From Desulfacinum sp. (GTDB taxonomy: Bacteria > Desulfobacterota > Syntrophobacteria > Syntrophobacterales > DSM-9756), in contig JACIYN010000005.1 of assembly GCA_014359885.1 (NCBI GenBank), positions 1 to 64,000 on the forward strand: a DNA stretch of 64,000 nucleotides, written 5' to 3'. The translations under genes were made by a program, and so were the position numbers. Positions 44,560 through 53,046 of this stretch are shown in pieces (the stretch's first letter is position 1; every line of letters starts with the position of its first letter). The notes beneath the pieces are model-generated. The model worked only from the letters and a program-made list of their open reading frames with translations, was not told where the DNA came from and searched no databases.

Positions 44560-44586
44560 GGGATCCCGCCTTCGCGGGAGTGACGG
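44560..44586. repeat. Short palindromic repeat GGATCCCGCCTTCGCGGGA
   Basis: GGATCCCGCCTTCGCGGGAGTGACGG is a small inverted repeat related to TGGATCCCCGCTTTCGCGGG followed by GATGACGA at 29875-29902. It lies between the hybrid kinase and the Crp/Fnr gene. Confidence 0.55.
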
Positions 44587-44622
44587 GGTTGGGAATGCTC
44601 GGAGATTCTTACAGTCCCGCCT

Positions 44623-45324
44623 TCAGACCACTTTCTCTCCTTGCGCCAAGGCGTGCAGGCTGTCACGATCCAACAAGGTGATGGTCCGACCCTCCACGGA
44701 AAGGAGTTCCGCCCCGGAAAGCTTGGAAAATATCCTGGAGAGAGTTTCCGGGATCGTCCCCAGAAGACTTGCCAGCTGGGTCTTGGTCATGTCCAGTTCC
44801 ACCCGGTCGCCGCCCCCGTTGCGGTCGGACAGATAGAGCAGATAGGCGGCGAGCCTGCCCGGGACTTCCTTGAGGGAAAGATCTTCGACCAAAGCGGCAA
44901 ACCTACGCAGCCGCTTGGACAGGACGGCCAGCATCTCCAGGGCCAGATCCGCATCCTCGCGCACCAGCCTCACGAACCCGTCTCTCGGCACATAGAGAAC
45001 CGTGGATCTTGTCAGCGCTTCCGCATGGGCGGGATAAGCCCCGCCGGTAAAAACCGGTACCTCTCCGATGATCTCGCCTCCCTGGAAAAGGTGAAGTATC
45101 TGCTCCCGACCGTCCAGGGACACCTTGAAAACCTTGACCCGGCCCTCGATCAAGACGAAAAAGCCCTCCGCTTTCCTCCCCTGAAAAAAGAGCGCCTCGC
45201 CTTTCTGAAAGAGCCTCTCGCTGGAGATATGGGCAAGCCTTCGGAGTCGTTCGCTGTTGATTCCCTGAAAGAGCGGGACGCGGCCCAACATTTCCATGCG
45301 TCGTTCCCGACCATCCGGTTCCAC
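44623..45324 (-). CDS. Crp/Fnr-family transcriptional regulator
   Basis: This 233-residue protein starts GTG (GAGGGAAGGGTT upstream). An N-terminal cyclic-nucleotide-type sensor domain covers about 10-130 (PLFQGINSERLRRLAHISSERLFQKGEALFFQG) and a Crp-type winged helix about 145-225 (RVELDMTKTQLASLLGTIPETLSRIFSKLSGAELL). The Cys cluster of Fnr is absent, so it is probably not an oxygen-sensing [4Fe-4S] protein; haem or a small molecule could be the signal. The targets are unknown. Confidence 0.9.
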   Translation of the reverse strand: MEPDGRERRMEMLGRVPLFQGINSERLRRLAHISSERLFQKGEALFFQGRKAEGFFVLIEGRVKVFKVSLDGREQILHLFQGGEIIGEVPVFTGGAYPAHAEALTRSTVLYVPRDGFVRLVREDADLALEMLAVLSKRLRRFAALVEDLSLKEVPGRLAAYLLYLSDRNGGGDRVELDMTKTQLASLLGTIPETLSRIFSKLSGAELLSVEGRTITLLDRDSLHALAQGEKVV

Positions 45325-45751
45325 AACCCTTCCCTCTTCACCGAGCGATTAAACCGTTGCCCCCACGCCACGCTGCGACAATGAAAGGTGCAACAAACCT
45401 TGGATAAAGAAGCGCTCGTCGGGCTGAACTCCTCTTCGCAACGGAGATGCCTGCGACGATCCGGATCCCAAAGCGCCGTTCCCTTGGAACATCTTAACAA
45501 TACTTATCTTATTTGGTCGTCAAAAGAAACACGTTTGACTCTCGGATCGCGACGCGCCTCGGGTTTCCCGAACATGGGGATGCTCGGATCCTCTCTTTGG
45601 ACTGGATTCCCTGACCATGAATCCGGTGAAGGCGCAGCCCAGCGAGGAGGCCGGCCCGCCGGGAAGAATCGGCGAACCGGCCGTTGCAGTTGGGATCTTC
45701 CTCCTGCGCGAGGGAAAGGTACCTCAGGGAGCACAAGGTGGACGTTGAAGA
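45325..45751. other. Intergenic region without recognisable gene
   Basis: This 427-bp stretch lies between the Crp/Fnr gene and the end of the chemoreceptor gene, both on the minus strand. Short frames exist, but none has a ribosome site or a protein-like composition. It should hold the promoter of the Crp/Fnr gene. Confidence 0.3.
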
Positions 45752-47377
45752 TCAAAAGTCTGCAAAATTCTCATTTTCGTCGAAGGGAATGAGCTGTTCC
45801 GGCTTCTTGACGGCTGGGGGAGCCGGGGCCTTTGTCCGTTGTTTCCCCGTCCAGGCACCGTTTCCCTTGCTGCCGGCGCCCTTTCTCACACCCTCGGAAT
45901 GATCTTCCACCCTTGCACCACGCTTATGCCGCCTCCCGTTTTGGCCAACGATGGCCTGGAGTTCCAACACGAAATGCCGCATGCGTTCGGCCTGGTGGCT
46001 GAGCTCATTGGATGCGGATGCGGTCTCCTCGGCATGGGCCGCGTTTTGCTGGACGACCCGGTCCAGTTGCGCCACGGCCCTATTGATCTGTTCGATTCCT
46101 TCAGCCTGTTCGTTGCTCGCCGCGGCAATCTCTTCCACCAGCTCCCCGATCCTTCGACTTCCTCCTTCCACCTTGGCGAAGGCGCTATTGGTCTTGTCCA
46201 CCAGGGAGGAGCAGTCCCGAACCTTTTTCACCGTGTCCTCGATGATCTCCGCCGTGCTGCGCGCGGCTTCCGCGGCGCGCATGGCCAGGTTGCGCACTTC
46301 GTCGGCCACCACGGCGAACCCCGCACCGGCTTCTCCGGCCCGCGCCGCCTCGACGGCGGCATTGAGCGCCAGCAGGTTGGTCTGGAAGGCGATCTCGTCG
46401 ATGGTCTTGATGATCTTCTGCGTCTCCTGGCTGGCGCTGGAGATGGCCTCGATGGCCGTGGTGAGCTCTGCCATGGCCCCCTTCGCCTCGTGCATATCCC
46501 GCCCCGACTCGCGCACAATGGCTTGAGCCTGGTTGGCGTTGTCGGCGTTCTGGCGGGTCATGGATGCCGTCTCTTCCAAAGCCGAAGACGTCTCCTCAAT
46601 GGAGGCCGCCTGATCCGAGCTGCCCTCCGCCAGGGATTGACCGGCCGCAGAGACTTGGGCCGCCGCCGCGGCCACTTGTTCGGAGCCCGCCGTCAAACCC
46701 GTCACCACCCGGTCGATGGGGCGCGTGATGGAACGCGTCACCACCCACGTTCCAACCAAACCCAAAGCGGCGAAGATTCCCAACAGGACCAGGAACGACA
46801 GCCTCAGGGAATGGATCTGGGCCTTGACGTCATCCACGTAGATCCCGGAGCCCACGATCCAGCCCCACGGGCCGAAAAGACGCACATAGGACACTTTGGG
46901 CACCGGCTTTTCGGACCCCGGCTTGGGCCAGAGATAGTCCACGAATCCTGCCCCGTTTTCCCGGCACACCCGGACGAACTCCACAAAGAGGTGCTTGCCC
47001 GCCGGATCCTTGAAGTCGCTCAGATCCTTGCCGTTCAGCGCAGGCTTGATGGGGTGCATGACCATGGCGGGTTTCGTATCGTTGATCCAAAAATAGTCGC
47101 TTCCGCCGTAACGCATGGCCGCGATCTGCTCCAGGGCCGCCTTCTTGGCGTCTTCTTCACTCAGTGCCCCTTCCTGAGCCGCCTTGTGGTACTTTTCCAG
47201 AATGGAATAGGCCACGTCCACCACGTGCTGGGTCGCAACCCGCTTTTCGTGCATCATGCGCGATTCCACGTTCCAGACGACCCAGGTAAGAACCACCGCA
47301 AAGGCCACCACGCTGCCCAAGCCCAGGAGTCGAATCTTCGTCCCCAGTTTTATCCGTGATCCCATCCTTTCACCCAT
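45752..47377 (-). CDS. Methyl-accepting chemotaxis protein with periplasmic single Cache domain
   Basis: From the ATG at 47377 (AGGAGGC 7 bp upstream; an earlier ATG lies too close to that site) the protein is 541 residues. TM1 (about 10-32) is followed by a single-Cache domain (about 40-175; [53 protein letters not shown]), TM2 (about 180-205), a HAMP region, and the MCP signalling hairpin ([40 protein letters not shown]). After an Ala/Pro/Lys linker the C-terminus is acidic ([15 protein letters not shown]), a possible tether for adaptation enzymes. The cache ligand is probably a small organic acid or amino acid. Confidence 0.92.
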   Translation of the reverse strand: MGERMGSRIKLGTKIRLLGLGSVVAFAVVLTWVVWNVESRMMHEKRVATQHVVDVAYSILEKYHKAAQEGALSEEDAKKAALEQIAAMRYGGSDYFWINDTKPAMVMHPIKPALNGKDLSDFKDPAGKHLFVEFVRVCRENGAGFVDYLWPKPGSEKPVPKVSYVRLFGPWGWIVGSGIYVDDVKAQIHSLRLSFLVLLGIFAALGLVGTWVVTRSITRPIDRVVTGLTAGSEQVAAAAAQVSAAGQSLAEGSSDQAASIEETSSALEETASMTRQNADNANQAQAIVRESGRDMHEAKGAMAELTTAIEAISSASQETQKIIKTIDEIAFQTNLLALNAAVEAARAGEAGAGFAVVADEVRNLAMRAAEAARSTAEIIEDTVKKVRDCSSLVDKTNSAFAKVEGGSRRIGELVEEIAAASNEQAEGIEQINRAVAQLDRVVQQNAAHAEETASASNELSHQAERMRHFVLELQAIVGQNGRRHKRGARVEDHSEGVRKGAGSKGNGAWTGKQRTKAPAPPAVKKPEQLIPFDENENFADF

Positions 47378-47483
47378 GTTCATGCCTCCTGTTTCCATGC
47401 TGAACTCAATTGACGCTTGTCTCCTAGATCGGCACGGGAGAACCATTTCTTAAGCAGAAAAGTAGGGATTGGAAGAAAGCGTC

Positions 47484-48425
47484 TCAGGGAGCGACCCCGG
47501 CATCCAGGAAGAGAACCACGGCAGAGAGCGAAAGCACGGAGAGAATCGTGGAGATGACGATGGCCGAAGAGGCCAGTTCCGGGTCGCTGTCCATCTGCGA
47601 CGACAGGATGTAGATGGCGGTGGAGGTGGGAAGGCAGAAGAAGATCATGGCCGTCTTCAAGGCCAGATCCTCCACGTGAAAAGCGCGGAGCAGCCCGTAG
47701 CCCACGATGGGGAGGACCCCCAGCTTGAGGACGACGGCGGCAAGGCTTGGCCGGGCGTGGTTCCGGAGCTGGTGGAAACTCAAGGACGCCCCGATGGAAA
47801 GGAGCGCCAGGGGAAGGCTGCCCCAGGCCATCAACCGAAAGAGGGTCTCCACGGGCTTGGGAAACGGGGTGCCCAGACGGGCATAGAGAAAGCCCGCCAG
47901 GCAGGCCACGATCAACGGATTGTTCACCACATTTCTAATAAAGAGAGCCGGAGATCGGGATTGGGATTGGGATCGGGATGGCGAGAACCAGAGCAGGGTG
48001 CCCACGGCGCACATGTTGATCACGGGAATGCACACGCTGATGATGAGCGCAAAATGGGCCACCGCACCTTCGCCCAGCGCATCCAAAACCACGGCCATGC
48101 CCACGTAGGTGTTGAACCGATAGCAGCACTGGGAAAAGGCTCCCACCTGCCGGGCCGGCATCCGCGTAAGGGCCGCATAAGCCAGGCTCAAACCATACAC
48201 CAGAAGGACAGCGGAGAGCGCCGCCGCGGCCACGGCGAAGTCCAGGCTGGCCGTGTGCCCCGGTGCGCCGATCTTCCAGAAGAGCATCACCGGAAAGAAG
48301 ATGTAGTAGACCAGGCGGTCGGAAACTTTATGAAAACTCGGATCGGTCCATCCGACCCGTCTAAGGACGGCGCCGAGAGCGATGAGAGCAAAAACGGGAA
48401 AGACGCCTTCCGCAACCCCTCCCAT
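47484..48425 (-). CDS. AEC-family transporter (auxin efflux carrier-like)
   Basis: The 313-residue protein starts at 48425, 2 bp after the preceding EamA gene stop. It has ten TMs and the AEC motifs GAVLRRVGWTDPSF, SQCCYRFNTYVGMAVV, NPLIVACLAGFL and PLALLSIGASLSF. AEC proteins such as MdcF or YfdV export malonate, malate or similar organic acids. The substrate is unknown. The frame that runs further upstream is the shadow of the neighbouring gene. Confidence 0.85.
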   Translation of the reverse strand: MGGVAEGVFPVFALIALGAVLRRVGWTDPSFHKVSDRLVYYIFFPVMLFWKIGAPGHTASLDFAVAAAALSAVLLVYGLSLAYAALTRMPARQVGAFSQCCYRFNTYVGMAVVLDALGEGAVAHFALIISVCIPVINMCAVGTLLWFSPSRSQSQSRSPALFIRNVVNNPLIVACLAGFLYARLGTPFPKPVETLFRLMAWGSLPLALLSIGASLSFHQLRNHARPSLAAVVLKLGVLPIVGYGLLRAFHVEDLALKTAMIFFCLPTSTAIYILSSQMDSDPELASSAIVISTILSVLSLSAVVLFLDAGVAP

Positions 48426-48427
48426 AA

Positions 48428-49306
48428 CTAGCCGTGCCCTCCCAGTACGATGGCCGCCGCTCCCGCGACCATCACCATGGCCCCGGTAAAGCGCCATCGT
48501 AGATGTTCTTCCCTGAAAAGGATCCCCCCGTAGACAAGGCCGAAGAGTACACTCAACCGCTTCAAGGCGATCATGTAGGATGCCTGGGTCAGGGAGATGG
48601 CCCACACGTGGCACAACACATGGAGATAGTAGAAGAGCCCCACCAGCGCCCCCCTGCAGACGGAACCCCGGGACAGGAAAAACCGCCTGTCCACACTTCT
48701 GGACATGAACGCCCACAGCATAAGAAGAAAGTTCTGAAGCGGAAAGAAGAACATGCCGAAGAAGAGAGGAGAGGAGTGCAGGATCGCCTTCTTGCCCACG
48801 ACGGCGGAAAGGCTGTAGATGCAAGCGACGGCGACCATCAGGATCGTGCCTTTTTCGGCGCGCATCGCCGTGAAGGGCCCCAGCAGGCCGTGACGCATCG
48901 AAGGGGCGTTCAGGAGATAGCCGCCCAGGACCACGGCCAGCATCCCGGCAACCGCCCATGGTGAAGGCACTTCCCCCAGGACCAGAAAGCCGGTCAGAAT
49001 CATGAAGACCGGGGTGAAGGACAGGAAGGGGAGGGTCAGCGACAGCGGGGAGACACGGATGGCGGCCATGTAGAGGTAAAAACTGACGCAATTGAGCGGG
49101 ATGGAAACGGCAAAGCTCCACCAGAACACGGCGTCCAATGGGGGCACGGTCACGAAGGGCAGACTTCCCAGAAATAGCGGGAGGCTGTAGGCGAGCGGGA
49201 AAGCGGCCATTTCCATTGCGCTTCGGTGACCGAAGAATCTCTTGGTCCAGGCATCGGTGGACGCCGAGGCTCCGGCTGTCAGAAGGGAGAGAACCACCCA
49301 TTTCAT
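48428..49306 (-). CDS. EamA-family (DMT) transporter
   Basis: This 292-residue, ten-TM protein has two EamA halves: SIPLNCVSFYLYMAAIRVSPLSLTLPFLSFTPVFMILTGFLVLGEVPSPWAVAGMLAVVLGGYLL in the first, and SLTQASYMIALKRLSVLFGLVYGGILFREEHLRWRFTGAMVMVAGAAAIVL in the second. Preceded by GAGGCGTTCCC. It leads a two-gene operon with the AEC transporter 2 bp downstream, so the pair may move a common metabolite. Confidence 0.88.
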   Translation of the reverse strand: MKWVVLSLLTAGASASTDAWTKRFFGHRSAMEMAAFPLAYSLPLFLGSLPFVTVPPLDAVFWWSFAVSIPLNCVSFYLYMAAIRVSPLSLTLPFLSFTPVFMILTGFLVLGEVPSPWAVAGMLAVVLGGYLLNAPSMRHGLLGPFTAMRAEKGTILMVAVACIYSLSAVVGKKAILHSSPLFFGMFFFPLQNFLLMLWAFMSRSVDRRFFLSRGSVCRGALVGLFYYLHVLCHVWAISLTQASYMIALKRLSVLFGLVYGGILFREEHLRWRFTGAMVMVAGAAAIVLGGHG

Positions 49307-49363
49307 GGGAACGCCTCGAATGGAAGTGAATGGAACCGTTCAGTCCCGCGCCATCACGATCGG

Positions 49364-50671
49364 ATGATTATGCGGCACAAAGCTCCCGGGTCTTCTTCCA
49401 CACAATCCCGTCAGCCTCAGCAGACATCCGCGCTCCCTGGTCTGCCCCTCAAGGATAGCTTCATCGCCCGCCAGCCCATCCTGGACAGAAAACTTCGGAT
49501 CTTCGGCTACGAAATCCTCTACAGGGAAACCCCCGACGACCAGGAAAGCCGCATCGTGGATGGGGACAGTGCCTCCCTTTCCGTCATCCGAAACCTCCTT
49601 CTTCTCACGGGAACCGATTCCTTTACCGGCGGGGTCAAGGCTTTCGTGAATTTCACGCAGAACCTGCTGCTCCAGGAAGCCCCCTACTATCTTCCCCGTG
49701 AATGGGCGGTGGTCGAAATCCTGGAAGACGTTGAGCCCATCCCAGAAATCATGGAAGCCTGCCAGCGACTGAAGCGGGCGGGCTACACCCTGGCCCTGGA
49801 CGACTTCGTCCTGAAAAACAACCACAACCTTCCCCTGTTGACCGTCGCGGACATTGTCAAGGTGGATGTCCGTTTCACCACCCCGGAGGAACGCCGTCTT
49901 ATTGTACGTAAGTTCGGAGATCAGGTTGAACGCTTTCTGGCGGAAAAGACCGAAACGCGGGAGGAGTTCCACGAGGCTCTGGAGGCGGGATACTCCCTCT
50001 TCCAAGGATATTTCTTCAGCCGCCCGGTCATCATCGCCCGCAAAGATATCCCCGTCTACAAGGTCAACGCCCTGCGGCTCATCCAGCAGATCAACAGACC
50101 CGACCTGGACCTGGACGCCCTGGAAAAGGTGATCAAGCAGGACCCCGCCCTGGTCTACAAGCTGCTTCGCTACGTCAATTCCGCCTTCTTCGCTTTCCGC
50201 CACAAGGTGGGATCCGTTCGGCACGCGCTGGCGCTGTTGGGAGAACGGGAACTCCGAAAGTGGGCCACCCTTTCCGTCTATACGCGCCTCACCATGAAAG
50301 AACCCCAGGAACTGCTGCGCCTGTCCCTGGTCAGAGCACGCTTCCTGGAGCTGCTGGCTCCCTTGGTGGGCATGGCAAGCGAAGCGGATCAGCTCTTTCT
50401 CATGGGCATTTTCTCGGTGGTGGACACTTTGTTGGGAAGGCCCATGGCGGAGGCCCTGGAGGAAGTCCCTCTGGAGGATGATGTGAAGGAGGCGCTGCTG
50501 GGAACGCTCAACCGCTATCGGGTCCTCTTCGAGATCGTTCTGGGCTACGAAAAGGCCCACTGGGAGGCCATCAGCCGGATCTGCACGGGCCTCAAGCTGG
50601 ATCCGGGAGCCATAACATCCCGCTACCTGGAAGCCGTCGACTGGACCGAAAAGGTTTACCGCATCCGCTGA
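49364..50671 (+). CDS. EAL-like/HDOD two-domain signalling protein (YuxH/CdgJ-like)
   Basis: The 435-residue protein (start not well supported by a ribosome site) has an N-terminal EAL-like domain at about 25-200 (FIARQPILDRKLRIFGYEILYRE, where YEILYRE stands for the EAL tripeptide; YTLALDDFVLKNN) and an HDOD domain at about 220-420 (VNALRLIQQINRPDLDLDALEKVIKQDPALVYKLLRYVNSAFF). The degenerate EAL motif suggests it is not an active c-di-GMP phosphodiesterase but may bind it or a partner protein; CdgJ-like proteins affect motility. It is convergent with the GAF gene. Confidence 0.85.
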   Translation: MIMRHKAPGSSSTQSRQPQQTSALPGLPLKDSFIARQPILDRKLRIFGYEILYRETPDDQESRIVDGDSASLSVIRNLLLLTGTDSFTGGVKAFVNFTQNLLLQEAPYYLPREWAVVEILEDVEPIPEIMEACQRLKRAGYTLALDDFVLKNNHNLPLLTVADIVKVDVRFTTPEERRLIVRKFGDQVERFLAEKTETREEFHEALEAGYSLFQGYFFSRPVIIARKDIPVYKVNALRLIQQINRPDLDLDALEKVIKQDPALVYKLLRYVNSAFFAFRHKVGSVRHALALLGERELRKWATLSVYTRLTMKEPQELLRLSLVRARFLELLAPLVGMASEADQLFLMGIFSVVDTLLGRPMAEALEEVPLEDDVKEALLGTLNRYRVLFEIVLGYEKAHWEAISRICTGLKLDPGAITSRYLEAVDWTEKVYRIR

Positions 50672-50693
50672 GCTTTTTCGTGAACTCCCCCCG

Positions 50694-51533
50694 CTATTCA
50701 GGCCGATAGGCGCAATACTCGATCCAGTTGTGTACCTCGGATAGGAGCGACCGGTACTTTTCCTTTCCCTTGCTGTACATGATGGCGTTTTCGATGGCGA
50801 TCCCGCACTGTTCCGCCACGGCCATGGCGTATTCCACCTCGTACTTGTGGAACCGGCGCTTCCTTTCCGTGAAGATGCGCATGCTGCCGATCACCCGGTC
50901 GCGGATCACGATGGGGACCGCCAGGATGGAGCCAATGCCCTCCAGGGCGGCTTCCGCCGGATATTGGACCCGCGGATCGTTCTGCACGTCGTAGATCTGC
51001 ACCGGCGTGCCCGATGTGGTTTCCGCGATGCTCTTTTCCGCATCCAGCGGCCCCTTTTCCAGGTACTTTTCGCTGAGCCCGTAGGCGGCGGCCTGATCGA
51101 GGCGGGCCTTGTCCTTGTCCAGCAGAAGGAGCGTGCAGCCCTTGGCCTGGAAGATCTTGGTCACCTCTTCCACGATCACCTGCAACACCTTGCGGTATTC
51201 CAGGGTGGAGGTGACCGTTCGGCTGATGTTCATGAACCCCTGGAGGTAGGGGTTCTTGAAGAGCCGAAGCATCCCCACGCTTTCCTCGTCGATGTCCTCC
51301 GCCACGAAGGCCTGGCGCTGGAAACACTCCAGGCTGAGGGCGGTGAAGGGGCAGGCCTCCAGATCCGACACGTCCTGGACGTTCAGCGGGCAGCACCCGT
51401 CTTCCTGCACCTTTTTCGCCAGCCGGTCCACCACCCTCTCCGCCACCTGCGGCTCGGACAGACTGTCCAGGAGCCCTTGCAGGACCAGGATCAGCGCCTT
51501 CTGCACCTGCGGTTTGCTCTTCCGTTCTTCCAT
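50694..51533 (-). CDS. GAF domain protein with N-terminal cysteine cluster, following nuoN
   Basis: Start at 51533 behind GGAAGGATGGACC. The 279-residue protein has an N-terminal region with Cys47, Cys48, Cys61 and Cys70 (DGCCPLNVQDVSDLEACPFTALSLEC), then a GAF domain at about 120-265 (ISRTVTSTLEYRKVLQVIVEEVTKIFQAKGCTLLLLDKDK, ILAVPIVIRDRVIGSMRIFTERKRRF). It has no output domain. It lies 39 bp downstream of nuoN on the same strand, so it may be co-expressed with complex I. The cysteine group could bind a metal or cluster and act as a redox sensor, but this is inferred. Confidence 0.75.
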   Translation of the reverse strand: MEERKSKPQVQKALILVLQGLLDSLSEPQVAERVVDRLAKKVQEDGCCPLNVQDVSDLEACPFTALSLECFQRQAFVAEDIDEESVGMLRLFKNPYLQGFMNISRTVTSTLEYRKVLQVIVEEVTKIFQAKGCTLLLLDKDKARLDQAAAYGLSEKYLEKGPLDAEKSIAETTSGTPVQIYDVQNDPRVQYPAEAALEGIGSILAVPIVIRDRVIGSMRIFTERKRRFHKYEVEYAMAVAEQCGIAIENAIMYSKGKEKYRSLLSEVHNWIEYCAYRPE

Positions 51534-51572
51534 GGTCCATCCTTCCCTTGCTGACAAACGCCACGAGCGCCG

Positions 51573-53036
51573 TCATCCCAGAGCCAGCACGGCGCGCCGT
51601 GCCAGTTCCCAAAAATCTTGGGGCAACACCCCCACCCCCACCGTGAGCAGGGCGGCCAGGATGAGCGCCGCCCGCTCCCCGCCCGAAAGCCGGACGGCAG
51701 GGGCCCATCCGGCGTCGGCCGCCTCCGACCGTCTGTAGATGGCGATCACCACGCGCAAATAATAATAGGCGGCCACCACCGAATTGATCACGGCCAAGAC
51801 CACAAGCCATGTATAACCCGCCTCCACGGCCGCCGAAAAGACGAGCAGTTTCCCCAGAAAGCCGGCCGTGGGCGGGATGCCCGCAAGGGAAAAGAGAAAG
51901 AGGGCCATGACGAAGCCCAAAAAGGGAGACCGGAAGCCCAAGCCCTGGAAATCCTGCAGGAGTTCCCCCCCGCTGCGGTCCTTTTGACCCACCACCATGA
52001 CGCCGAAGGCGCCCACGTTCATCACGGTATAGGCCAGGAGATACACCAACAACGCGGTCACACCGGCGGGAGACCCGGCCACGACCGCCACCATGAGATA
52101 CCCCGCATGGGCGATGCTGGAATAGGCCAGCATGCGCTTGACGCTCTGCTGCACCAACGCCATCACGTTCCCCACCGTCATGGTCACCGCCGCCAGGATC
52201 CACAGGGCCGTCGTCCAGTGGGGCACCACCGCCGGAAGCGCCTCCCAGAAAGTGCGCACCAGAGCGGCCAAAACCGCCGCCTTCACCCCCACGGCCATGT
52301 AGGCGGTGATGGGCGTGGGCGCTCCCTCGTACACATCGGGCGTCCACAGATGAAAGGGAACCAGGGCCAGCTTGAAGGCGAATCCCACCAGCACCAGGGC
52401 CGTTCCCAGCAGGAGATAGCTATTGAAGACCCGCTCTCCGGTGCCCAGGTAGGACGCCATGGCCGTCATGGAAAGGGATCCCGCAGCCCCGTAGAGGAAG
52501 GTGAGGCCGTAGAGGAAAAACCCTGACGCAAAGCCGCCCAGGAGCACGTATTTCAGGGCGGCCTCGTTGGCCCGCCGCTCATGCCGCGGCAGCCCCACCA
52601 GCACGTAAACGCTGATGGAAAGGATCTCCAGCCCCAGAAAGATCATGATGAAGTGGACCGCCTGGGCCATGAGCACCATGCCCGTGGCGGCAAAGAGCAC
52701 CAGGGCGTAGTATTCGCCCGTCTCGGCGCCGTCCCGGCGACGGGTTTCCAGGGACAGCAGGAGAACCAAAAGCGCCCCCAGCAGGATGACCGATGTGACG
52801 AAGAGGGCATAGCGGTCCCAGACCACCATCCCGGAAAAGAGCGGTTCCCCCGTGGTCCCGCTCCGCCAGGCGGCCAGCACGGCCGCCGCGGTTCCGGCCA
52901 CGGCCACGCCGCCCAGCCGGCCTTTGCGCCCCAGGGGAGAAAAGGCGTCCAGGAGCAGGATCAGCACCCCCGTGGCAAAGAGGATGAGGACGGCCAGAAT
53001 GCCGCTGCACTGGTAAAGGGCTTCCACCACCGACAT
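51573..53036 (-). CDS. nuoN: NADH-quinone oxidoreductase subunit N
   Basis: This 487-residue, about 14-TM antiporter-like subunit has YYALVLFAATGMVLMAQAVHFIMIFLGLEILSISVYVLVG and the proton-channel lysine region ALKYVLLGGFASGFFLYGL, as well as SSIAHAGYLMVAVVAG. It is one of three Mrp-type proton-pumping modules in the membrane arm. It starts 10 bp after nuoM and is followed by the GAF protein gene. Confidence 0.95.
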   Translation of the reverse strand: MSVVEALYQCSGILAVLILFATGVLILLLDAFSPLGRKGRLGGVAVAGTAAAVLAAWRSGTTGEPLFSGMVVWDRYALFVTSVILLGALLVLLLSLETRRRDGAETGEYYALVLFAATGMVLMAQAVHFIMIFLGLEILSISVYVLVGLPRHERRANEAALKYVLLGGFASGFFLYGLTFLYGAAGSLSMTAMASYLGTGERVFNSYLLLGTALVLVGFAFKLALVPFHLWTPDVYEGAPTPITAYMAVGVKAAVLAALVRTFWEALPAVVPHWTTALWILAAVTMTVGNVMALVQQSVKRMLAYSSIAHAGYLMVAVVAGSPAGVTALLVYLLAYTVMNVGAFGVMVVGQKDRSGGELLQDFQGLGFRSPFLGFVMALFLFSLAGIPPTAGFLGKLLVFSAAVEAGYTWLVVLAVINSVVAAYYYLRVVIAIYRRSEAADAGWAPAVRLSGGERAALILAALLTVGVGVLPQDFWELARRAVLALG

Positions 53037-53046
53037 GGACGTCGCC

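Noticed and set aside
45388-45792. A 134-codon plus-strand frame between the Crp/Fnr and chemoreceptor genes
   Set aside because: It has no ribosome site, runs into the 3' end of the chemoreceptor gene on the opposite strand and shows no family features.
49226-49363. Upstream extension of the EAL/HDOD gene
   Set aside because: It overlaps the EamA gene start region and has no ribosome site; family similarity begins after the chosen start.
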